Shown one piece after another: positions 35,213-44,700 of a DNA stretch of 64,000 bases. Each line of letters opens with the position of its first letter. The stretch's first letter is position 1. The DNA comes from a virus: positions 1-64,000 of IMG/VR virus record IMGVR_UViG_3300007276_000043. One strand, 5' to 3'. A program made the position numbers and the translations under genes. The notes beneath the pieces were generated by a model that saw only the letters and a program-made list of their open reading frames with translations, made no database searches and had not been told where the DNA came from.

Positions 35213-37124
35213 TTTCTGTGTTCTCCGATTTGTTTAAGCCTTCTAAAAGCTTCTTTATTTCTGTTGATGTTTTAAATAGTTTTTCTTCTTCTATTTTGTC
35301 CAATGATTTATTTTCTGTTATACCTCTGGCTAATGAGTCCAGCCCACCATAGCCAGTCTTACCTTTATAAATACTTCTGGTTGTGTTTCCAAACTCGCCT
35401 GTGGCTTGATTTTTCATATGTTTAGAAAAGCCGCCTTTGCGATATTTTAACTGATGTTTCTTATATGGACCTCTGGTTTTATCGTCGTCTCGTTTACCGG
35501 GGGCAGCGAGAAGAGTACCATCGTCTTCAGCAGCAGCGGGTTCTTCGGCAGCACCTTCGTCCCCGCCAAGATCAAGTTCATCACCGCCGCCAAGATCAAG
35601 TTCATCACCGCCAGTATCATCACCGCCGAGGTCAAGGTCTCCACCGCCGCCAGTGGCTTCGGGTGCTTGTCCAGCGGCTTCAAGTCCAGCCATAAACTTT
35701 CTATCATAGAACATTTCTCTTTGCATTCTAATGAATTCGTCTTCGGAGATACCAAACATATGTTCAGCGATCCATCGCATGGAAAAGAACCCTTCAGTAG
35801 CAGCACCGGCGACATCAAATTTGGTTTTCCAATGTTCAAGTTCTTGGAGTTCAGCGATCTTTGAAGGATTATTCAAAGCAAGGTCAAATGCTAAAAGATC
35901 GTCTCCTCTGAAGCCTAAAGTAAAAAGATGAATAATTCCAATTTTTTCCAATTCTGAAATAACAACTCTTTGTAATCTTTGAATTGTTCTGGCGAAACGA
36001 ATATCCTTTTGTGCTAAAGTTGTTTTATCCTCTGAGGATCCTTCGCCCATAACAAGATATGATTGGGGAACTTTAAGAGCAGCAAATAATTTTTCTCTTA
36101 AATACTTAACATCTTCTACGGTTCCTGTAAATTGACCACCGGGGAGGTTTTGTATTTCTGTTCCAGAAGCACCACCGCGAATAGGAATAAAGTAATCTTC
36201 TTCAATTGATAAGGGATTATAGCGAAGATCAACTCGACCAGTTTTTGGATCAACAACTTGATGTCGTTTCATTTGAGTCATAACTTTCTGCATATACTGT
36301 TCAACATCGTTTGGTGCGATATTTCCAACATCAATTTTAAACACTCGTCTTTCTGGGCTTCTTACAATTCTATATGCCATCATAGCATCTTCAAGAAGAG
36401 TTAATTGTCTCCAGATACGACGGGCAGGCTCAAGAACCGAAGTTCCATAAGGAGAATGCTTGTCGTTACCAAGAATGCGGAAATGAGCCATTTGCCAGTT
36501 TTCAAGAGTCATACCGGCACTATTCCATTGATATTGGACATAATTTGGGTTTGTCTCATCTTCTCCCTCTAATCTTTCAATTTCTTGGGGAGGTAGACCG
36601 ATTACGCTTCTGATTCCCATTTTGTCATCAATGTCCAAATATAAAAACAAATCCCCATACTTACACATTGTACGAGACCAACCAAAGAGATTGTGGTCAA
36701 TGTTTAAAACATTATGATACAAAGAGTGTAAAATAGACTTTATTTCTTCATTAGGGCACTTAATTCTTAACATGGGTTGTAAAGAAGAATGAGTGGTCAT
36801 TTCATCAGCATAAATATCAATAGCAGAAGCAATGATAGGTTCATATTCCATTTGGTCAAAATCGACATACCTCTCAGAACGACCCCTGTTGGAAATCATA
36901 TTAAGAGTGGTCACATTCATTGGGTTGTATTCTGACTTCTTAAATTGTTGTCCGGAAGCAGATTTAAACTTAGAAGAATAAATATCCAAATGTCTTCTTC
37001 TTAATTGGCGACCCGATTGTGTTCGTCTCTGTGTTAGTGGACCAGAGAGCAATCTTGTTAGTTGCTTAAATAATCCTGATTCGTCATTATATGGGTTTCT
37101 TGTATTCTTTCTTCTTGGGGCCAT
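35193..37124 (-). CDS. gp20: Portal protein, gp20-like
   Basis: A 643-residue portal, the ring through which DNA enters the head. Family features are SNRGRSERYVDFDQMEYEPI, then ASAIDIYADEMTTHS, and EPARRIWRQLTLLEDAMMAY with RSPERRVFKIDVGN. T4 gp20 has 524 residues; the extra length is a C-terminal extension with acidic Gly-rich repeats (DELDLGG units at about residues 495-525) followed by a basic stretch (KKHQLKYRKGGFSKHMKNQ). It lies five bases after the terminase large subunit, as gene 20 follows 17 in many relatives. Confidence 0.9.
   Translation of the reverse strand: MAPRRKNTRNPYNDESGLFKQLTRLLSGPLTQRRTQSGRQLRRRHLDIYSSKFKSASGQQFKKSEYNPMNVTTLNMISNRGRSERYVDFDQMEYEPIIASAIDIYADEMTTHSSLQPMLRIKCPNEEIKSILHSLYHNVLNIDHNLFGWSRTMCKYGDLFLYLDIDDKMGIRSVIGLPPQEIERLEGEDETNPNYVQYQWNSAGMTLENWQMAHFRILGNDKHSPYGTSVLEPARRIWRQLTLLEDAMMAYRIVRSPERRVFKIDVGNIAPNDVEQYMQKVMTQMKRHQVVDPKTGRVDLRYNPLSIEEDYFIPIRGGASGTEIQNLPGGQFTGTVEDVKYLREKLFAALKVPQSYLVMGEGSSEDKTTLAQKDIRFARTIQRLQRVVISELEKIGIIHLFTLGFRGDDLLAFDLALNNPSKIAELQELEHWKTKFDVAGAATEGFFSMRWIAEHMFGISEDEFIRMQREMFYDRKFMAGLEAAGQAPEATGGGGDLDLGGDDTGGDELDLGGGDELDLGGDEGAAEEPAAAEDDGTLLAAPGKRDDDKTRGPYKKHQLKYRKGGFSKHMKNQATGEFGNTTRSIYKGKTGYGGLDSLARGITENKSLDKIEEEKLFKTSTEIKKLLEGLNKSENTENESKTQ
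35560..35650 (-). repeat. Short tandem repeats in portal gene tail
   Basis: Two near-perfect copies of a roughly 25-base unit and further degenerate ones encode DELDLGG/DLDLGG. The repeats are coding and give the portal an acidic, Gly-rich linker. Confidence 0.7.
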
Positions 37125-37129
37125 TTTAT

Positions 37130-38713
37130 TTATCCTTTAAAAATCCAAACAAAATCACTCATTTGTTGTTTTGCTTCTAATTGTTTTTCTTTGATGTCTG
37201 ATCCGTATCCATTCATTCCTTTAATTGAAGTGTTCATTGTGGTTTTGTTTAGATACATAGAATTTAACATTGCTTTTTTATATTCTGCTTCTCTTTGATT
37301 TACTTGTAGTGCGGTATCTCTAACCCAACATGCGATAGCCAAAGACATAACCAAGTCGTCATGATAAGATCGCATGGCTTGGGGTTTTCCATTTTTCCAA
37401 ATAAAGGTTTTAAACTCATGAAAAGTTCTTGACGAATAAAGATTTATCATTTTATTTCTTATAAACTCCTCAAGTTTTGCTACAATCAAAGGACGAGTCT
37501 TTGTAGAAGTTGTGAAACCCGCTACAGCAGTGTCCATTGCTTCGCCTTGAACAGACTCCACAAATTCATGTGTTGATTTGATTGAGTAATAAAGGTTGGG
37601 ATACCCAAGAGTAATTAGTTTTTCCAAGATCGATATACCAATTCCGTTGTTTTCAACAACTAAAAGGCAATTTCCGTATTCCGTACCTGCACTGAACAAC
37701 ATTTGAGAGTACATATCAAGAGTTGGTTTGCCTTGGTATTCTGCTACAATTTCCATTGTTTCTAATTTTAAAACATGAAATACAGAATTATCAGCACCGT
37801 CGCCTCTAGCAACATCAGCAACAAGCATATAGGAAAACCCTTCTTCAAATTTCTCCCAAATCCAAAAGTTTCTATCATACCCTGTTCTATATACTGGTTC
37901 TCTAATTGTTTCGTTTATCCAAGCAATATCATCAGGGTGGATTACTGTGTCGCCTGATGTATTAAAGTTGCATTCTAACTCTTGTGCTATTTGTCTCCGA
38001 GACATATTTTTTGTCTCTTTGTTGAACCACTCATGGTTTCTTTCGGGGTGAACATCCCATGGAAGACAAACCGGGTGGAAATCGTTCTCTTTATTGTCGG
38101 CATCAATATAGGTTTTATGAAACCAGTTTCCAACACCGTTTGGAGTTGAAAGAGCAATGCAGCGACCACCAGTTGATAGAGTAGGATACAAACCAGTCCA
38201 GAGTTCTTTTAACCCATCAACGTGAGCAGCCTCATCAATTACCAAAAGCGAAAGAGCTTCAGAACGACCGGCGTCGCCAGAAGTAGAAGCGGCTTTGATT
38301 TGTGATCCATTTGATAATTCAAATGATGTTCTGTTATCAATTGAAATTGTAGCCACTTGCATCCAAGGAGGCAGATTCTTCATTATAGCTTTTACTTTCT
38401 TTACCAAGTTGGCAGCAGTCGCAAATTTGGTTGCGATGACCAGAACATTTTTATCACGATGAAACAACATAAGCCACACACAATATGCGGCTGTAATAGT
38501 TGAAATGCCCAACTGTCGGGCTTTTAGTATAACTGTAAAGCGGAAATCATTGTAGTCGTTTAATAAATCATCTTGATACGGATAAGTTTTAAACGGAACG
38601 AGTCCTTTCAGTGGGTGTGAGATCCTACAAAAATTATTTGTAAAGTAAACTGGATCTTTCCCGCATTTAAGGATTTCTTTTACAATCTCCTTTTTTGAGA
38701 GTTTAAAAGACAT
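37130..38713 (-). CDS. gp17: Terminase large subunit, gp17-like
   Basis: A 527-residue DNA-packaging motor. The ATPase has a Walker A variant KARQLGIST at residues 64-72, Walker B LLVIDEAAH with Asp159 and Glu160, and a coupling motif ALSTPNG near 186-192. The nuclease begins at MLVADVARGDGADNSVF with Asp299. T4 gp17 has 610 residues; this is a compact version. It overlaps the preceding 180-residue gene by one base and precedes the portal gene. Confidence 0.95.
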   Translation of the reverse strand: MSFKLSKKEIVKEILKCGKDPVYFTNNFCRISHPLKGLVPFKTYPYQDDLLNDYNDFRFTVILKARQLGISTITAAYCVWLMLFHRDKNVLVIATKFATAANLVKKVKAIMKNLPPWMQVATISIDNRTSFELSNGSQIKAASTSGDAGRSEALSLLVIDEAAHVDGLKELWTGLYPTLSTGGRCIALSTPNGVGNWFHKTYIDADNKENDFHPVCLPWDVHPERNHEWFNKETKNMSRRQIAQELECNFNTSGDTVIHPDDIAWINETIREPVYRTGYDRNFWIWEKFEEGFSYMLVADVARGDGADNSVFHVLKLETMEIVAEYQGKPTLDMYSQMLFSAGTEYGNCLLVVENNGIGISILEKLITLGYPNLYYSIKSTHEFVESVQGEAMDTAVAGFTTSTKTRPLIVAKLEEFIRNKMINLYSSRTFHEFKTFIWKNGKPQAMRSYHDDLVMSLAIACWVRDTALQVNQREAEYKKAMLNSMYLNKTTMNTSIKGMNGYGSDIKEKQLEAKQQMSDFVWIFKG

Positions 38714-39255
38714 TATTTCCTAGTGTCGTTACTTGGCCTCTTTTTAGAACTAAGAGAAAGAAAATCTCTGATTGATTTATCTACTGTGTCCTCGGAAGGA
38801 GACAAGATTGGTTCTGAATCAACACCGGAGATTTTATACCATTGGTATGCCTGTACCCAAGAATGAACACGGGAAACAGATTGCACTAACACTTTCATTT
38901 CGTCTTCTTTCATAAGAGTGATTTTAACTGATTCGCCAGTAATGGCTTTATATTCTTTTTGCAAGAACTTTTTAATTTCATTAATTCGTCTCGCGATTTC
39001 ATCTTCAAACCCACCAGCATAAACTTCTTTGAGTTTAACTTCTGATTGATAATTGATGCACATCGCATCACCAGAAAATTTAACTTTAAATCCATCAATA
39101 ACTCTTGAATCAAGAATAGGATCGCCTTCTTCGCGATTAAGTCCCATTGATCGTGCTTTTCCATCGGCAGCATATCGCTCGTCGTGTGAGCCGTCATATG
39201 AATTGGCTGCTGCTTGAGCAAGACCTTGTACGATTTTTAGTGTGTTTGAACTCAT
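38713..39255 (-). CDS. Unknown protein before terminase
   Basis: A 180-residue protein coupled to the terminase gene by a one-base overlap. It has a mixed core (VIDGFKVKFSGDAMCINYQS) and helices rich in Lys and Glu (DEIARRINEIKKFLQKEYK). Its place directly before the large terminase is where a small terminase subunit often lies, and the size is right. But I see no DNA-binding helix-turn-helix, so that role is only positional. Confidence 0.55.
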   Translation of the reverse strand: MSSNTLKIVQGLAQAAANSYDGSHDERYAADGKARSMGLNREEGDPILDSRVIDGFKVKFSGDAMCINYQSEVKLKEVYAGGFEDEIARRINEIKKFLQKEYKAITGESVKITLMKEDEMKVLVQSVSRVHSWVQAYQWYKISGVDSEPILSPSEDTVDKSIRDFLSLSSKKRPSNDTRK

Positions 39256-39362
39256 TTGCTTATTTCCTCTTCTGTGTTTTGCTCTTCAGAGGCATCTTGT
39301 GTTGTAAGTTTTTCAAGTTCTTCTTTAATAATTTGCTTGAGTTGTTCTTTAGTGAGTTTCAT
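39252..39362 (-). CDS. 36-residue protein with candidate capsid-targeting tag
   Basis: A 36-residue frame, MKLTKEQLKQIIKEELEKL followed by an acidic tail, joined by ATGA overlaps to genes on both sides (39359 and 39255). The N-terminus matches that of 33036-33314 almost residue for residue. The double coupling and the shared motif make it very probably real. It is nearly all tag; it could be an internal head peptide like those T4 makes by proteolysis. Confidence 0.65.
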   Translation of the reverse strand: MKLTKEQLKQIIKEELEKLTTQDASEEQNTEEEISK

Positions 39363-39736
39363 TTTTTGGGTCTCCAACCTTTTTTCCATCTATCTTCCCG
39401 ACCTTCAATCCACTGTATGTAACACTTTTCGCAGCAATCAAACTTCGTCATATAGACATCATCGTTTGATTTAAAAGAGTATGTATTACAAACCGGACAA
39501 GATCGTTCGGATTCTTTATTAAGTAGTTTTTTGGGAATAAAAACCCCATTTACTTCTTCTCGATCAAAATCTTCTTTGTCTTCATAGTATTTGTGTGTTT
39601 CTTTTAGTTGAGCCAAATACTCTTTTTCTTTCTCATCTGTCCAATTGCTCTTCGGGTGTTGTATTGTTTCTTCACCATATTTCTTCGCAATTGCTTTCTC
39701 AACTTTTACTGTATAATTCGGATCTTTTTTGGTCAT
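39359..39736 (-). CDS. Small zinc-ribbon protein
   Basis: A 125-residue protein with a likely four-cysteine zinc site: SCPVC near residue 86 and CCEKC near 107. The N-terminal half is charged and helical. It is coupled by ATGA to genes on both sides. A nucleic-acid or protein contact is likely from the zinc ribbon, but nothing more precise can be said. Confidence 0.65.
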   Translation of the reverse strand: MTKKDPNYTVKVEKAIAKKYGEETIQHPKSNWTDEKEKEYLAQLKETHKYYEDKEDFDREEVNGVFIPKKLLNKESERSCPVCNTYSFKSNDDVYMTKFDCCEKCYIQWIEGREDRWKKGWRPKK

Positions 39737-40164
39737 TGAATCCCCGGTTTAATCGCATACATAATACCGATTGCTGCTCCTGCACCAACTGTGAAGCCAC
39801 CAATAGCCCACCAATGGGCATTTGAAGGGCGAACATACTTTTCTAAACTCTGGATATGCTGGTCTCGAATATTAATAATCTCTTGATATTTTTGATTGTC
39901 TGCTTCTGATTTGGCATAGAAAATATCGTATTTGTACTGTTCTTCGGCTCTTACTTGACCAATCTCAAAATCAACTCTCAGTTTGCACTCAAGGTTTTGA
40001 AATTGATTATCAACAATAATCTTGGATACAGCAGCATCGTTAAAAAGCCGCCCATCAAATGGTGCGACTTCGCCTTGTTTAATGTTACTAAATTTTGGTT
40101 TCTCGTCTTCGCCGTTTGCGGCAGAGGACCAAGTGAGCAAAGCTCCCATAAGTAGATACTTCAT
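39733..40164 (-). CDS. Exported or membrane-anchored small protein
   Basis: A 143-residue protein with a probable signal peptide (MKYLLMGALLTWSSAANG), a helical middle section rich in Gln, Asp and Lys, and a C-terminal membrane segment (WWAIGGFTVGAGAAIGIMYA). That layout would span the periplasm, as spanin-like lysis proteins do, though no family is recognised. A consensus sigma-70 promoter lies 30 bases upstream and GGAGAG precedes the ATG, so it can be expressed without the late genes. Confidence 0.55.
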   Translation of the reverse strand: MKYLLMGALLTWSSAANGEDEKPKFSNIKQGEVAPFDGRLFNDAAVSKIIVDNQFQNLECKLRVDFEIGQVRAEEQYKYDIFYAKSEADNQKYQEIINIRDQHIQSLEKYVRPSNAHWWAIGGFTVGAGAAIGIMYAIKPGIQ

Positions 40165-40193
40165 GTTCTCTCCAAGATTAAAAGGATGAATGT

Positions 40194-40222
40194 ATTATAA
40201 CATATTTTTAATAACTTGTCAA
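40194..40222 (-). promoter_or_regulatory. Consensus sigma-70 promoter
   Basis: In mRNA sense TTGACA (40222-40217) and TATAAT (40199-40194) are separated by exactly 17 bases, a full consensus match. Expected initiation is near 40187, leaving a leader of about 23 bases with GGAGAG before the ATG at 40164. Confidence 0.85.
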
Positions 40223-40223
40223 G

Positions 40224-40625
40224 TTATTTTTCTGGTGTCTCTGGTGTGCCTGTCTTATCAAGCATCTTGCTAATTCCCATTGCAGCAGCGGCGGCTGGTA
40301 CAGCTAAAAGACCAAGGTCTTTGAGAACACTAATGACCATCATAATATTCTCTGGTGTGATGTGTTCCATAGAAGGTGATTCGTTGAGTGGTACATCCAT
40401 CACATCGGAGAAAAGCATTTCAAGCATTCCTTCAACATCAGCACGGCTAAGATTATTAACTTCTACAAAGTTTTGAAACTCTCCAAATATTTCTTTTGGT
40501 GATAGTCGCTTGGGCATATCAAGTGCATTATATATTTCATCTTCACCACCCATATCGTGATAATCGCCTTCTGTTTGTACTTCTTCTTGAATAAGTTTTT
40601 TAAGTAATTTTGCTGTGAGTTTCAT
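40224..40625 (-). CDS. Small protein with tag-like N-terminus
   Basis: A 133-residue protein. I start it at ATG 40625, overlapping the preceding stop as ATGA with AAGGA eight bases upstream; this gives MKLTAKLLKKLIQEEVQ, a third member of the tag family, with LIQE as possible protease site. The centre is acidic and helical, and the C-terminus has a hydrophobic stretch (VLKDLGLLAVPAAAAAMGIS). Function unknown. Confidence 0.6.
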   Translation of the reverse strand: MKLTAKLLKKLIQEEVQTEGDYHDMGGEDEIYNALDMPKRLSPKEIFGEFQNFVEVNNLSRADVEGMLEMLFSDVMDVPLNESPSMEHITPENIMMVISVLKDLGLLAVPAAAAAMGISKMLDKTGTPETPEK

Positions 40626-40822
40626 TTTTTGCATCCTTTTGGTAAATGAGATCTTAAAGATTTTTTATATACTTCAATATCGGGTTGTGACCATCTTTTT
40701 TTGGGACAATAAGTTCTGTGATCTTCTTGGTCTTGAAGAAACAATTCTAATGCTCTCATATCTCTTTTGAGATTATCATCTCCACCGGTTAACATAGAAG
40801 CGATTAGAAGAGCCGCTTTCAT
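40622..40822 (-). CDS. Small unknown protein
   Basis: A 66-residue protein with a short hydrophobic start (MKAALLIASMLTGG), then a charged helix and a basic C-terminus with two cysteines (YCPKKR and KGCKK). It is joined by ATGA overlaps to both neighbours. The hydrophobic part is short for a signal peptide. Function unknown; it belongs to the run of small membrane-related genes. Confidence 0.5.
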   Translation of the reverse strand: MKAALLIASMLTGGDDNLKRDMRALELFLQDQEDHRTYCPKKRWSQPDIEVYKKSLRSHLPKGCKK

Positions 40823-41103
40823 TGCTCTCTCCTCGTCACCATCGACTCGATCCGTCCCAGAGACCCCTTCATATATTCGATGTCTTTTTCCATTCCGATT
40901 ATTTGCTTTGAGTTGTCGTCGGAATTTAGAATTTTTTTTTCTAGGGACTCAATAACTTGTTCGGCGTCACCTAAATCATTTTTAAGTTCGGCAACCTTTA
41001 AATTGGTTGACCAAACCCAGCCAGCAAGTGGAAGAACCAATACTGACATAAGTAAGGAAAATAATTTCCAAATATCATCTTTTGTTATATTAGCCATGTT
41101 CAT
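40819..41103 (-). CDS. Membrane-anchored coiled-coil protein
   Basis: A 94-residue protein with an N-terminal membrane segment (LFSLLMSVLVLPLAGWVW) and a coiled coil over residues 35-90 (AELKNDLGDAEQVIESLEKK). Two in-frame ATGs, at 41103 and 41097, are equally plausible starts with AGGGA upstream. Its topology is common among phage lysis-region proteins. Confidence 0.55.
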   Translation of the reverse strand: MNMANITKDDIWKLFSLLMSVLVLPLAGWVWSTNLKVAELKNDLGDAEQVIESLEKKILNSDDNSKQIIGMEKDIEYMKGSLGRIESMVTRREQ

Positions 41104-41494
41104 TAATCCCTAATTCATCTTCTAAAATTTTATCAATCTCTGAAGGGTTATTCTTTGCTTGTTTCAGTTTTTTTCTAACTTCAAATTCTTTCTCTATAAT
41201 AAGAGAATCAAACTCTCCCTTATATTTCTCACGAACAGTCTTCATTGCATTATCATATTTCTGCTTTGCTTGTTCGCGAAGTTTCTTTTCGGTCTCGTAT
41301 GCTTTTACAATAGCATCTTTCTCTTGCTTATAATGTTTAAGAGTAAGCTTGGCTTGGATGAGTTCCGCTCTATTTTGTCTCTTACCAAGAAGATAAACAA
41401 TAGCAAGAGCAGCAATCATCACAAGCCAACGCCAATGTTGCCGACACCAAACAGAAGCAATGTCCCACCATTTTTTAATCAACAACATAGACAT
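41090..41494 (-). CDS. Membrane-anchored coiled-coil protein, spanin-like shape
   Basis: A 134-residue protein with one N-terminal membrane helix (HWRWLVMIAALAIVYLLG) followed by a long Lys/Glu coiled coil. That is the shape of an inner-membrane spanin, without recognised sequence similarity. I prefer ATG 41494, which has GGAG ten bases upstream; an in-frame GTG at 41503 lies too close to that site. It follows a holin-like gene. Confidence 0.55.
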   Translation of the reverse strand: MSMLLIKKWWDIASVWCRQHWRWLVMIAALAIVYLLGKRQNRAELIQAKLTLKHYKQEKDAIVKAYETEKKLREQAKQKYDNAMKTVREKYKGEFDSLIIEKEFEVRKKLKQAKNNPSEIDKILEDELGINEHG

Positions 41495-41499
41495 AAAGC

Positions 41500-41709
41500 T
41501 CACTCTCCGTGTTTATAAACCTTCACAGTGTCGATGACCGATTGACCACCAACATAAACAATCGCAATCATGCCCCAGGTTTCTGGGTCAAGAAGCGAAT
41601 AGGCCATAAGACCGGTTGCTGTTGCGAATACAAGAAGTTTTCTTGAGATTGCTTTTTCAAGCAATTGATCAATTACACTTCCGGTTTTTTCTTTTAGTGC
41701 TTGTACCAT
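41500..41709 (-). CDS. Holin-like small membrane protein
   Basis: A 69-residue protein with an amphipathic N-terminus and two hydrophobic segments (LLVFATATGLMAYSLL and GMIAIVYVGGQSVI) joined by a short acidic turn, ending in a charged tail. Size and topology suit a holin, which times lysis by opening the inner membrane. It heads the cassette, with AGGAG and a candidate late promoter 23 bases upstream, consistent with late expression. No endolysin gene is recognised beside it. Confidence 0.5.
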   Translation of the reverse strand: MVQALKEKTGSVIDQLLEKAISRKLLVFATATGLMAYSLLDPETWGMIAIVYVGGQSVIDTVKVYKHGE

Positions 41710-41732
41710 ATTTATCTCCTAATATGACACAA

Positions 41733-41740
41733 TAAATAGT
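41733..41740 (-). promoter_or_regulatory. Candidate late promoter ACTATTTA
   Basis: ACTATTTAT in mRNA sense lies 23 bases before the holin-like ATG at 41709 and just after the SbcDC-type gene stop. Its presence in front of a lysis-type gene fits a late role. Confidence 0.55.
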
Positions 41741-41745
41741 AAGTT

Positions 41746-44700
41746 CTATTTTAAAACAACATTAGCATATCCATCAATCTTATCTATATCAATGGTCATG
41801 TCTACAACATCTTTTAGTGATTCAAGGTGAGATACGAGCAATACAATCTTAAATTGTGTCTTTACCATCTCTAACAAACGAACAAATCCTTCCATGTGCT
41901 CGGCATCCAATGCTGTTGCTGGTTCATCAAGCACAAAAAGGTTTCCAACTGGTAAGTTAGTAATTGAAATCATACCAAGCCGTATAGCCATAGAAGCCAA
42001 TGTTTTCTCAGCACCAGAAGCCATAGAAAGAGGTCTTGGGTCATATGCTGGGTGTTTGATAAATATATCTAACTTGGAGTCTGTATTATCAAAAAAGACC
42101 TCGAAGTCAACAATATTAGCCAGAACTTTTCCTATTTCTTCATTAATAATTGGAAGACGATCTTTAATAATGTTGTATGAGATTCCATTAGCGTGCATAC
42201 ATCGCATAAACATTTCATAAGCAACCCACTTGTTTTCATAGCCCTTATACTCTTCAAGTTCTTTCTCGATGTTCTTTATGATTTGGGCGGTTGATCCCTG
42301 TTCAATAAGACATTCTTGCAACTGCTCATTACATTTAGTATGTACTTGTCGCAGTTGGGATATCTTTGTTTCAAGTGCTTTCTTTTCTCTCGTAAGTGTT
42401 CCAAGGTTCTCAATGGCTTCTCTGTTTTCTTCATATTCCGCTTCCTGATTTCTTAAACTTTCTATTTGATTCTTTAAAAGATTCAACTTGTCTTTATTAG
42501 ACGATAGTTCCATAGATTTTATTTCATTTTGATTCTGTAATTGATCAATATCTTGAGAAAACTTATTGTGTCTCTCAATATTAGAAGTAATCTCTTCTGG
42601 ATTTATAAAGTTTATTTTTTCTTGTATGTCTGAGACAAACTCTTGTAATTCCTCAATCATTTTGGTTGTGGGCATTATTTTAGTTGAAGCATCGTGAGCA
42701 TCTTTTACAAACTGATTGCTTACACAATACTTGCAATTAGGATCATACTGGTGTTCGTCAAGAAGTTTAACTTTTGATTTTAGATTTTCTAATATTTTTG
42801 TTTGTTGATTTAATTTTAATGTTATTATTGACTTTCGTTCTTTATGAGTTTTACAAGTTTCATTTAGAGAAACAAGTTGTTCATAATTCAAATCGTCAAG
42901 AACCATTTTATATTGTTCTACAAACTCTTCATTATTTAATATTTCTTTTTGAAGGTCGATGTTTTCATGTAAAATTCTCTTAACACCTTCTTCTTTAGAA
43001 ACAATATCGGCCTTAACTTTATCAATATCAATTATCTCCGCTGGTATTGAAGATATAATATCTTCTACTTCTTTTAATTTGCCGGTAAAAGATTCAACTG
43101 ATTTTGTTGTCTTCTGACATTCTTTTTTCTTATTCTCAATTGCTTCAACTATTTCTTCTAAAAGTTCTTGGTTTTTGGTTATATCTTCAAGATAATTCTT
43201 TGCTTCAAACTTCTTAATTAAAGTTTTAATATCAGCGGAGTCCTTTTTGGCTAATTTAAACTTCTGATCGAAGATATCCAAGTCAAGGAATTTAGCAATA
43301 ATCTCTTTCCTCTTCGTCGAACCTTCTTTGATAAACGACAGGGAGTCAAGCTGTGAGGCCATAGAGGTTAGTAGAAAGTCGTCAATCGTACCAAACTTCC
43401 TTCTGATATTAGCATCGGTCTCGTTGCGAGTGGTTCCGTTTAAACTCTCTTCAACTCCACCAATTTCTTTTGTAAAATCAAGATCAACCTTTGCTTCAAT
43501 TGTTTCCTTGCCTTTTAGTTTTCTTGTATACTTGTTCAAATTGCGAGCAATCTTGTATGTCGCATTATCTGATTCTATTTCAAGAAGAATTTTGGCATCT
43601 TGTTTGTTCTGGTTGATTATGTGGACATTTTTTCTTTCATTTTTAGAAGTTGTATTATACATTCCGTATAAAACACTATCAATAATAGAAGATTTACCGG
43701 AGTAGTTCTTACCAAAAATACCCACGATACCATTAAGTCGATCAAAGTTGATAGTGTTCTTTTCGCCATAGTTAAAAAGATTGTCCCAAGTCGCACTCTT
43801 AAGTTTCCAAATAACATTTCTTGTTATCTCCTCGTTTTCTTCAACGGTTTGATTATATTTTCTGTTTAATTCCAATACCTTATCCATGATTCCATCATCG
43901 AGTTCCATATCTTTAAGGTATTTTCTAATATATTTCTCTTGTACTGTGATATCTCGGAGGTTTTCTTTCTTTAAAGCATCGGAAAGGTTTGTCTTTTCGT
44001 TACCTTTGTAGCTCGTCTTGACACTAAATGAGACACTTATTGGTCGCCACTTAACCTTGGCAAAATCCATCGCTCTTTTCATTTTAATTGGAGGTATAAG
44101 ATTAGAACCAATTAAACGCAAGCGACAACCAATAGGAACATCAACTTTGGGCAATTGTCCTGTCTTAGTTAACACAACGTTAACAAACGGACGAGGGTTG
44201 TTAAGCTTATGAAATTTAACCTTAAAATCTGTTTTGTCGTTAATGTGCCACATTAAGTAGCCTTTATCAACATCCTCTCCAAAGTTCTGCTGAACAGTGG
44301 AGCCGCAATATGCTATTGTGCCTGTCTTATTAAGGAACTGCTTCTTATGTATATCTCCGAGCATAGCATAATCAAAATTCTTGAATATATCCGAATCATG
44401 CTCTCCAAACTCCATGGTATAGCCTAAATCGGTTTGACAATTTGAGATTGCTCCATGGTATAGGGCGACATTAATCTTGCTATCATCGGTGGGCTGTGTC
44501 CAATTTTCTTCGTCAAACACTGAAAGGACATTAAATACTATCTTATCATCGAGTGAAAATTCACCGGCATCTTTGAGAAAATGAAGATTAGGGTGCTTTA
44601 GTGCTGCGACGATTGGACCAATAGCATCTTCGCGATTAGCATTTTTAAGGTTACCATCGTGGTTACCTGCTATAATAATAGTGGGTGCTACATTCGCAAG

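Noticed and set aside
35560-35650. Short repeats considered as a CRISPR or regulatory array
   Set aside because: They are in-frame coding repeats with no spacers.
35454-35864. Plus-strand frame of 136 codons opposite the portal tail
   Set aside because: Antisense to the DELDLGG repeats; low complexity and no ribosome site.
38713-39255. Calling the gene before terminase a small terminase subunit
   Set aside because: Position and size fit, but no DNA-binding motif is visible, so it is left as unknown.
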